Below, piece after piece: positions 1 through 4,422 of a stretch of 5,399 nt of DNA (position 1 is its first letter; the number at the start of each line of letters is the position of its first letter). The stretch comes from Chloroflexia bacterium (GTDB taxonomy: Bacteria; Chloroflexota; Chloroflexia; QHBQ01; JADMIH01). The DNA is taken from positions 1-5,399 of the forward strand of contig JAICKM010000502.1 in assembly GCA_025927935.1 (NCBI GenBank), read 5' to 3'. The position numbers were made by a program, and so were the translations under genes. Under the pieces are notes generated by a model. That model worked only from the letters and a program-made list of their open reading frames with translations. It was not told the origin of the DNA and did not search any database.

Positions 1-1560
1 CCCAACGGCCTGCTGTTCGCCGGGGATCGGCCCGCGGGGCCGGGCTGGCGGTACAGCCTCGACGATCCGGCGGGGCGGGCCATCGCCCACCTGCCCGCAC
101 CTGGAGCTTACGATGCCTCGGGAAACACCTTCTACTCGGTGGAACTGGTGTCGCCGACAGGCCCGCCCGCTCGGCTCTGGGCCAGCGTAGACGGCGGACT
201 CACCTGGCAGCAGAAAAGTGGGTCGCCCACCGGCAGCCTGGAAAGCATCGCCGTGGCCCCCGCCGACGGCCGGCTGCTTTACGGGGTGGCGGTCGAAGTG
301 GCGCCCGGCGGCGTCACCTACGTGATCTACGCCTCGAACGACGGCGGCGTGACCTGGGAGGAGCGCTCGCGGCAACCCGGCCCGTCCGATCCGCACAGCC
401 CGATCCCGTACTGGTCCCTGGAGCCGATTTCCGGTCGAGCGGCGCCCACCGGCACGATAGTACTCGTCTCCAATACCGGCATTGGCGGATCGAGCAACGT
501 GAGCCTCGTGTCCATCTCGGATGACGGCGGGCGGACTTTCAGGCAGGCCGGCAGCCGGGGCCTGAACTCCACGGTGCAACTCGCCTACACGAACAACGGC
601 ATCTTGCGGCTGGTGTCCGATCCCTACAACTACACGCTGGCCCGCTCAACGGATGGCGGGCGCAACTGGGCGCCACTCGCCAGCCCCATCCCGCCGCCGG
701 CGGCCTATGCCGGGGAGCCGGTCATGCTCGACGTGGCCGAGACGGCGCCCGCGAACGTGTTCCTGCGCGGGCGGGGCAGCCTGTGGTACTCGCGCGACAG
801 CGGCGCCACCTGGCAGGCGTTCGCCGACCAGGGCAAGCAATCCCAGGCGATCACGCCGTACCTGCCGCTGACGATCCTGGGGGTGCAGGGCAACCGCCTG
901 GCAACGCTGGCGCTGCCCGGCGCTGGGCACACCCTCACCGACTCGGTGCCTGCGACCGGGACGACCGGCGGGCGCTACTTCCCGCCCACCGGGCACAACC
1001 TGGCGCCGCTCTTCCGCGCGTACTGGGATGCCCATGGCGGTCTAGCCCAGTTCGGCTACCCAACCACGGAGCCGTTCCGCGAAATCAGCGCCAGCGATGG
1101 CCGCGTCTACCTGGTGCAGTACTTCCAACGCAACCGCTTCGAGTATCACCCGGAACACGCCGGCACGCCGTATGCGGTGTTGCTGGGCCTGCTGGGCAAC
1201 CAGTTGACGGAAGCCCGCCGCGCCGCGCACGAAGCGCCGTTCGTGCGCGTGCCCGATCCGGCCGCACCGGGCGTGGCCTACTTCGCGCCCACCGGCCACA
1301 CCCTGCGCGGCACTTTTCGCCAGTATTGGGAGCAGCACGGCGGCCTCGCCGTCTACGGCTACCCGATCAGCGAAGAGACGGCGGAAACCAGCCCCACCGA
1401 CGGCCAGGTATACACAGTACAGTACTTCGAGCGCGCGGTGCTGGAACACCATCCCGAAAACCGCCCCCCTTACGACATATTGCTGAGCCTCCTGGGCGTC
1501 TTCGAGTTCGACGCCCGCTATAACGGCCCGATGATCCAGGCGCTGCCGGCCATCCACTGA
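1..1560 (+). CDS. Asp-box (BNR repeat) beta-propeller protein with duplicated C-terminal module, 5' partial
   Basis: The reading frame is open from base 1 to the TGA at 1558-1560, so the gene begins upstream; an internal GTG at 139 is not a convincing start. The visible 519 codons hold five Asp-box motifs (S-x-D-x-G-x-T-W/F): SVDGGLTW, SNDGGVTW, SDDGGRTF, STDGGRNW and SRDSGATW. They lie 43-61 residues apart, the pattern of successive blades in a sialidase/BNR or sortilin-like beta-propeller. Asp boxes are structural turns, so they do not prove sialidase activity, and no catalytic residues can be assigned. After a linker (about 814-975) come two copies of a roughly 77-residue module with YF.PTGH, YW..HGGLA..GYP and VQYF.R cores. 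I know such modules from secreted Chloroflexota proteins, loosely like LGFP repeats, where wall or glycan attachment is plausible. The signal peptide would lie upstream. The family call is firm; the function is open. Confidence 0.85.
   Translation, partial: PNGLLFAGDRPAGPGWRYSLDDPAGRAIAHLPAPGAYDASGNTFYSVELVSPTGPPARLWASVDGGLTWQQKSGSPTGSLESIAVAPADGRLLYGVAVEVAPGGVTYVIYASNDGGVTWEERSRQPGPSDPHSPIPYWSLEPISGRAAPTGTIVLVSNTGIGGSSNVSLVSISDDGGRTFRQAGSRGLNSTVQLAYTNNGILRLVSDPYNYTLARSTDGGRNWAPLASPIPPPAAYAGEPVMLDVAETAPANVFLRGRGSLWYSRDSGATWQAFADQGKQSQAITPYLPLTILGVQGNRLATLALPGAGHTLTDSVPATGTTGGRYFPPTGHNLAPLFRAYWDAHGGLAQFGYPTTEPFREISASDGRVYLVQYFQRNRFEYHPEHAGTPYAVLLGLLGNQLTEARRAAHEAPFVRVPDPAAPGVAYFAPTGHTLRGTFRQYWEQHGGLAVYGYPISEETAETSPTDGQVYTVQYFERAVLEHHPENRPPYDILLSLLGVFEFDARYNGPMIQALPAIH
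184..813 (+). repeat. Five Asp-box (BNR) motif repeats within the first gene
   Basis: Eight-residue Asp boxes are encoded at 184-207, 334-357, 517-540, 646-669 and 790-813. All keep the Ser, Asp and Gly positions. The aromatic end is Trp in four and Phe in the third; the fourth has Asn for Thr and the fifth has Ser for the first Gly of the pair. Each probably marks one propeller blade, so at least five blades are present and more are expected upstream. Confidence 0.85.
976..1509 (+). repeat. Tandem duplication of a ~77-residue C-terminal module
   Basis: Copy 1 runs from about 976 to 1206 and copy 2 from about 1279 to 1509, a period of 303 nt (101 residues). Aligned by eye, somewhat over half the residues match. 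The shared core is YF.PTGH, FR.YW, HGGLA, GYP, DG.VY.VQYF.R, HPE and LL.LLG. The conserved aromatic, His and Gly residues suggest a small folded domain rather than a disordered linker. Copy 2 ends about 17 codons before the stop, so the tandem pair forms the C-terminus of the protein. Confidence 0.8.
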
Positions 1561-1567
1561 GCAGCCC

Positions 1568-1613
1568 GTGCCGGCCGGGTGCGTCCCCCGCGCGCCCGGC
1601 TGGCACGATCTTT
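1568..1613 (+). terminator. Strong stem-loop after the BNR gene, likely intrinsic terminator
   Basis: The arms at 1568-1583 and 1591-1606 pair over 16 bp, with two G-U wobbles and no mismatches, around a 7-nt loop. The stem starts 8 nt after the stop codon and is followed by GATCTTT. The T tract is short (three Ts), so termination may be imperfect, but position and stem strength fit a terminator isolating the first gene from the next unit. Confidence 0.65.
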
Positions 1614-1681
1614 GCCAGGATTCTTCCCTAGAGTAACCCACCGTTGGACTGCGGTCCGGCGACGCTATAGGGAGGGAACAA

Positions 1682-1975
1682 ATGGCGAAACAAGGCCAGC
1701 ATAAGAACGACGGCAGCGACAACACCAAGTCGAAGGGCCACAATAACCCGGATAAGAGTGTCACCATCACGACCGGCTCGTACAAGAAGCAGGAAACCTA
1801 CGAGGAGCAGGCCCGCGAACACCAGGTGACCAACAAACAAGCCCAGGCCGCCCGCAACGACTGGAACGAGGACACACGCGACAAACCGAGCATCGAAGGC
1901 GCCCCGCGCGACCGCAACGCCGACGATCGGGACGATTCGCGCCGCAGCGGCAGCGAGTCCAACGCCAGCCAGTAG
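1682..1975 (+). CDS. Small extremely hydrophilic, probably disordered protein (hydrophilin-like), unknown function
   Basis: The start ATG at 1682 follows a strong GGGAGGG Shine-Dalgarno at 1670-1676, 5 nt away. The 97-residue product has no Leu, Phe or Cys and very few bulky hydrophobics (Val27, Ile29, Val49, Trp61, Ile71). By hand count it has 18 acidic residues, 17 Lys/Arg, 17 Asn/Gln, 10 Ser and 6 Gly (about 6%). That composition meets the usual idea of a hydrophilin: high hydrophilicity with Gly around or above 6%. Such proteins are often intrinsically disordered and linked to desiccation or osmotic stress, but no LEA or other named motif is visible. The N-terminal half is Lys-rich and the C-terminal third is Asp/Arg/Ser-rich. 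It is 13 nt upstream of the next gene, probably one transcript. The gene is secure; the stress role is inferred from composition alone. Confidence 0.75.
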   Translation: MAKQGQHKNDGSDNTKSKGHNNPDKSVTITTGSYKKQETYEEQAREHQVTNKQAQAARNDWNEDTRDKPSIEGAPRDRNADDRDDSRRSGSESNASQ

Positions 1976-1988
1976 AGGGGGATCGATC

Positions 1989-2399
1989 ATGGCGAATCAG
2001 CGTTTCGAGCCGGGGATCCAGCATCCCCCGGAGTGGCGAGCCGACCTGAACCCGGATGCCAATGCCGGAGTCAACGACGGCCTGCTGGGCAAGAACCCGG
2101 TACAGGCGGGCAAGGCCCGCACGGCCTACGATCTAAAGAACCTGCACAACCGGCTCCAGGGCTTTACCGACAACGAGTTGCAGGAAATCGTGGTGCTGCC
2201 GCCCGGCAGCCGCCTGGAGCAGGGTGCGACCTACATCGACCTGCGCGACCCGCAACACAAAGAATTCACGGCCATGGCGAATATGGAAGCCGGCCCCGAT
2301 AACTGGTATGTGCCCAAGGCGGGCATGGGCTATGTGCTCTGGAACCGCCTGATCGGCGTAACCAATCCTGAACGCCTGGATCAAGCCGGCGAGACGTAA
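1989..2399 (+). CDS. Conserved-looking hypothetical protein, 136 residues, co-transcribed with the hydrophilic protein
   Basis: The ATG at 1989 is preceded by GAGGGGG (1976-1981) with 7-nt spacing, so the start is well supported and the site lies in the 13-nt gap after the previous stop. No signal peptide or membrane segment is seen, so a cytosolic protein is likely. Residues 1-42 are Pro/Asn/Gly-rich and probably flexible. Residues 45-67 look helical (AYDLKNLHNRLQGF then DNELQEI). Residues 68-123 look like a compact beta-rich fold with motifs VLPPGSRLEQGATYIDL, EAGPDNWYVPK and LWNRLIG. These motifs resemble a recurrent bacterial hypothetical family I have no name for. No catalytic motif is evident. 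The pairing with a hydrophilin-like protein suggests a shared stress-related role, which is inference. Confidence 0.8.
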   Translation: MANQRFEPGIQHPPEWRADLNPDANAGVNDGLLGKNPVQAGKARTAYDLKNLHNRLQGFTDNELQEIVVLPPGSRLEQGATYIDLRDPQHKEFTAMANMEAGPDNWYVPKAGMGYVLWNRLIGVTNPERLDQAGET

Positions 2400-2429
2400 A
2401 CCACCGAGGCGATTACTTACCGGGGGGCG

Positions 2430-2460
2430 AATGGAGAGGCTGCATGGCTCTCCCCATTTT
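2430..2460 (+). terminator. Intrinsic terminator-like hairpin after the two-gene unit
   Basis: The arms GGAGAG and CTCTCC pair around a short loop, and flanking AATGG and CCATT extend the stem across a 2-nt bulge. The 3' arm runs directly into TTTT at 2457-2460. It lies 30 nt after the stop of the 136-residue gene, the expected position for a rho-independent terminator. Confidence 0.6.
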
Positions 2461-2522
2461 CCGTGCTCGGCCCCAAACTACTGTGGCCGGGGCGGCGCTC
2501 TGCCGGCATAGAAGAAGCGAGG

Positions 2523-2789
2523 ATGCGTGAGGACCGCGCCCGCCTGCTCCTGCTGCTCGGCGTGCTCACCGCGTACACCGCGGGCGCCGGGCGGGCGATT
2601 TCCCTGGAGTTGGGCATCATCGGCGTGCGCACCGGCCCGCGCCCCACGCCTATCATCCATTTCTCCGGAGCCAACGCACCCCTGCGCCTCGGGCTGACCG
2701 GGCTGCCGGGGCGACCGCAATGTCCGGCCCCGCGCCTGATGGCCGACATTGCCGATGCGGAAATCAGCCTGCTCACCTGTTCACCCTGA
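2523..2789 (+). CDS. Possible small hypothetical protein with hydrophobic N-terminal segment, 88 residues
   Basis: I do not recognise this protein. The main support is codon use: nearly all third positions are G or C (about 84% by hand count), as in the neighbouring real genes, in a stretch otherwise without a gene. From the ATG at 2523 it reads MREDRAR followed by a Leu-rich stretch (LLLLLGVLTAY) and a second moderately hydrophobic region (LELGIIGV). It could be a signal peptide or a single membrane anchor. Two Cys lie in the C-terminal third. The start is uncertain: GAGG directly abuts this ATG instead of standing 5-10 nt upstream, and a GTG at 2463 would begin in the terminator tail with no ribosome site. 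If it is not a gene, the 575 bases from 2400 to 2974 are intergenic apart from the hairpin and promoter noted separately. Confidence 0.45.
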   Translation: MREDRARLLLLLGVLTAYTAGAGRAISLELGIIGVRTGPRPTPIIHFSGANAPLRLGLTGLPGRPQCPAPRLMADIADAEISLLTCSP

Positions 2790-2819
2790 TGGCGGGGCAG
2801 GCTCCGGCTGTAATTGAGT

Positions 2820-2860
2820 GCTAACGGACGCGCTAAACCTATTGACTCCCTTCGTATAAT
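2820..2860 (+). promoter_or_regulatory. Candidate ridA promoter: perfect -10 box, no matching -35, direct repeats in its place
   Basis: A perfect TATAAT lies at 2855-2860, predicting transcription start near 2867 and a leader of about 108 nt before ridA. A TTGACT at 2842-2847 is only 7 nt from this box, too close to be its -35 element. The region where a -35 should lie instead holds a direct repeat GCTAA at 2820-2824 and 2832-2836, 12 nt apart, which could be an activator or repressor site. Confidence 0.5.
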
Positions 2861-2874
2861 AGGATCATGTAATG

Positions 2875-2910
2875 GGCGCCGCCCCGCCATCCATCCCCAT
2901 CCGCGGCGCC
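2875..2910 (+). promoter_or_regulatory. GC-rich hairpin in the ridA leader
   Basis: GGCGCCGC (2875-2882) pairs perfectly with GCGGCGCC (2903-2910) around a 20-nt pyrimidine-rich loop with CCAT repeats. A perfect 10-bp palindrome AGGCTAGCCT follows at 2930-2939. Both lie in the predicted 5' leader of ridA. I do not recognise a known riboswitch class. The stem may affect mRNA stability or translation, or may simply reflect high GC. Confidence 0.4.
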
Positions 2911-2960
2911 GGCATACCCCTACACCGGAAGGCTAGCCTGTTATTGATCACACCAGGTAC

Positions 2961-2967
2961 AAGGAGG
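2961..2967 (+). promoter_or_regulatory. Strong Shine-Dalgarno AAGGAGG for ridA
   Basis: AAGGAGG stands 7 nt before the ATG at 2975, a near-ideal site that fixes the ridA start and predicts efficient translation. Confidence 0.85.
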
Positions 2968-2974
2968 GGTCCCG

Positions 2975-3451
2975 ATGATACGTGAGGAGTACAAGGCCCG
3001 TATTTCCACCCCGGACGCGCCGAATGAGATAGGCCCCTATTCGCAGGCCATCGTGGCGAACGGAATGGTGTACTGCGCGGGCCAGATCGCCATCGATCCG
3101 GCCACCAACGAGGTAGTCGAGGGCGACATCCGCGTGCAAACTCGCCGGGTGCTGGAGAACCTGAACGGCGTCTTGCGGGCCGCGGGGTCCAGCCTCGAAC
3201 ATGTCGTGAAAACCACGGTCTTTCTGGCCGATCTGAGCGATTTCGCCGAAATGAACCAGGTCTACGCCCGCTACTTCGGTACCACCCCGCCCGCCCGCTC
3301 CACGGTCGCGGTCGCCGGCCTACAGCGCAACCTGCGCGTCGAAATCGAGTGCATTGCCGTCGTCGCTGGGACACGCCACGGGCACCACTTCATCAAGGCC
3401 AAAGACGTGACCGAAGATCACTTTGATATGGAGCAGGAGCGCGAATTCTGA
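2975..3451 (+). CDS. ridA: RidA family (YjgF/YER057c/UK114) enamine/imine deaminase with C-terminal extension
   Basis: RidA proteins are small cytosolic trimers that hydrolyse reactive enamine/imine intermediates such as 2-aminoacrylate, released by PLP enzymes like threonine/serine dehydratase, to keto acids and ammonia. The family signatures are in order: APNEIGPYSQAI (residues 15-26), CAGQIAIDP (34-42), AAGSSLEHVVKTTVFL (69-84), PPARSTV (105-111) and RVEIECIAV (121-129). Arg108 matches the catalytic Arg105 of E. coli RidA, and Tyr22 matches Tyr17. The position of E. coli Ser30 is Ala35 here. The family is usually 125-135 residues; this protein has 158. The extra residues form a C-terminal tail (131-158) with His135, His137, His138 and His149 and seven acidic residues. 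Its own promoter and strong ribosome site suggest a monocistronic gene. The family call is firm; the exact substrate is not determinable, and the Ala/tail features could indicate a paralogue. Confidence 0.93.
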   Translation: MIREEYKARISTPDAPNEIGPYSQAIVANGMVYCAGQIAIDPATNEVVEGDIRVQTRRVLENLNGVLRAAGSSLEHVVKTTVFLADLSDFAEMNQVYARYFGTTPPARSTVAVAGLQRNLRVEIECIAVVAGTRHGHHFIKAKDVTEDHFDMEQEREF

Positions 3452-3460
3452 GCCACCGTC

Positions 3461-3481
3461 CGCCGGCACGCAACGCCGGCG
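3461..3481 (+). terminator. Stem-loop after ridA, weak terminator candidate
   Basis: CGCCGGC (3461-3467) pairs perfectly with GCCGGCG (3475-3481) around a 7-nt loop, starting 9 nt after the ridA stop. No T run follows (ATCCATATTG), so it is either a weak or factor-assisted terminator or an mRNA-end stabiliser. It sits 7 nt upstream of the next promoter's -35 box. Confidence 0.4.
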
Positions 3482-3488
3482 ATCCATA

Positions 3489-3517
3489 TTGACAACAGGC
3501 CGGACGCAGGCTATAAT
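3489..3517 (+). promoter_or_regulatory. Perfect consensus housekeeping promoter for sdhCA
   Basis: TTGACA at 3489-3494 and TATAAT at 3512-3517 are separated by exactly 17 nt, the full sigma70/sigmaA consensus. Transcription should begin near 3524, leaving a leader of about 119 nt before the sdhC ATG. No operator is evident. The sequence predicts strong, constitutive-type expression of the succinate dehydrogenase operon. Confidence 0.88.
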
Positions 3518-3627
3518 CGCGGCCATACGATCTCGCCCGCGCCCTGTCATCCGCCTGCTCCGGCCCTCCCAGGGGACTCCCGCGTTTGCACCCTTTCGTT
3601 CGGGCTACTCGACTCGGATCTCAAAAA

Positions 3628-3632
3628 AGGAG
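3628..3632 (+). promoter_or_regulatory. Shine-Dalgarno deciding the sdhC start
   Basis: AGGAG within AAAAAAGGAG lies 10 nt before the ATG at 3643. It selects this ATG over an in-frame TTG at 3586, which has no ribosome site and would add a 19-residue N-terminus with no family counterpart. Confidence 0.75.
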
Positions 3633-3642
3633 CAAAGCTGCC

Positions 3643-4419
3643 ATGGGCTTACCTACCGCGCAAGGCAAAGAGGTGGGGCGCGTGCCCCTGCCGCTCACGA
3701 GCCGGCAAGACACCTGGTGGATCCGCCCGCTGGTGACGGTGCTGGTGCTGGGCACCTTCGTGCTCTACGCGACCTGGCGCGGCCTCGAAAACCAGTTTTA
3801 TGAAGTCGGCCCCTACTTGTCGCCCTTCTACTCGCCCCTGCTGCCCATCAAGCTGAACATCGCGGGGTGGCCGATCTCCCCGGCGATCTACATCATTCTG
3901 TTTCCACTCAGCTTCCGGCTGACGTGCTACTACTACCGGCTGGCCTATTATCGGGCGTTCTTCTGGGATCCGCCCGCCTGTGCCGTGCAGGAACCGGCCG
4001 CCCGCAAGCATTACACGGGAGAGCGCCAGTTCCCCTTCATCCTGCAAAACATCCACCGCTTCGCCTTCTACATCGCGGTGATCTTTATCTTCATCCTGGC
4101 CTATGACGCCATCCGGGCCTTCTTCTTCGACGGGCAGTTCGGCGTCGCGGTGGGGTCGCTCATCTTCCTGATCAATATCGTGCTGCTGGCGCTGTATACC
4201 TTCTCCTGCCACTCGTTCCGCCACCTCATCGGCGGGCGGGTCAATTGCTACTCCTGCACGCTGCGCAACCGGACGCGCTACAGCATCTGGCAGCGCGTTA
4301 GCCAACTGAACGAGCGGCACGGCCTGTTCGCCTGGGCCAGCCTCATCGCGGTCGGCCTGACCGATCTCTATGTGCGGCTGGTCGCGTCGGGCGCCATTCA
4401 TGATGTGAGGTTCTTCTAG
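3643..4419 (+). CDS. sdhC: Succinate dehydrogenase membrane anchor subunit, Sdh1 type (Rv0249c-like)
   Basis: This 258-residue protein anchors the SdhAB catalytic subunits in the membrane and carries the quinone site. It resembles the single large anchor of mycobacterial Sdh1 (Rv0249c) rather than the short SdhC/SdhD pair of E. coli. Recognisable blocks are TWRGLENQFYEVGPYLSPFY (residues 44-63), WPISPAIYI (76-84), FRLTCYYYRLAYYRAFFWDP (91-110), YTGERQFPFILQNIHRF (124-140) and YTFSCHSFRHLIGG (185-198). About five membrane helices are visible: roughly 27-46, 76-96, 137-157, 166-188 and 226-246. His138, His190 and His194 are candidate haem or quinone-site residues, but haem content cannot be decided from sequence. 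Cys202 and Cys205 form a CxxC just after the fourth helix. The sdhA start lies 3 nt after the stop, so the two are co-transcribed and probably translationally coupled. Length and motifs are normal for this type. Confidence 0.9.
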   Translation: MGLPTAQGKEVGRVPLPLTSRQDTWWIRPLVTVLVLGTFVLYATWRGLENQFYEVGPYLSPFYSPLLPIKLNIAGWPISPAIYIILFPLSFRLTCYYYRLAYYRAFFWDPPACAVQEPAARKHYTGERQFPFILQNIHRFAFYIAVIFIFILAYDAIRAFFFDGQFGVAVGSLIFLINIVLLALYTFSCHSFRHLIGGRVNCYSCTLRNRTRYSIWQRVSQLNERHGLFAWASLIAVGLTDLYVRLVASGAIHDVRFF

Positions 4420-4422
4420 CAT

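Noticed and set aside
1644..1671. TTGGAC-N16-TATAGG as a promoter for the hydrophilic gene
   Set aside because: The -35 is poor, and transcription would start only about 4 nt before the ATG, overlapping the ribosome site. The true promoter of this unit was not identified.
1042..1785. 247-codon open frame on the - strand across the BNR gene end and the hydrophilic gene start
   Set aside because: It overlaps two supported + strand genes and the terminator stem, and shows no family motifs.
2766..2803. AGCCTGC/GCAGGCT inverted repeat around the end of the 88-residue ORF as a terminator
   Set aside because: The loop is 24 nt, the stem overlaps the coding end, and no T run follows.
2816..2824. 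GAGTGCTAA, identical to the right half of the CIRCE operator bound by HrcA
   Set aside because: The left half (TTAGCACTC) is absent 9 nt upstream, with about 3 of 9 matches there, and ridA is not a typical heat-shock gene. A lone half-site can arise by chance.
2417..2890. 157-codon open frame on the - strand over the 88-residue ORF
   Set aside because: The product is Arg/Ser/Pro-rich and covers the hairpin terminator and the TATAAT region. The + strand frame has the better third-position pattern.
3586..3642. In-frame TTG start 57 nt upstream of the sdhC ATG
   Set aside because: It has no Shine-Dalgarno, while the ATG at 3643 does. The extra 19 residues look like translated leader.
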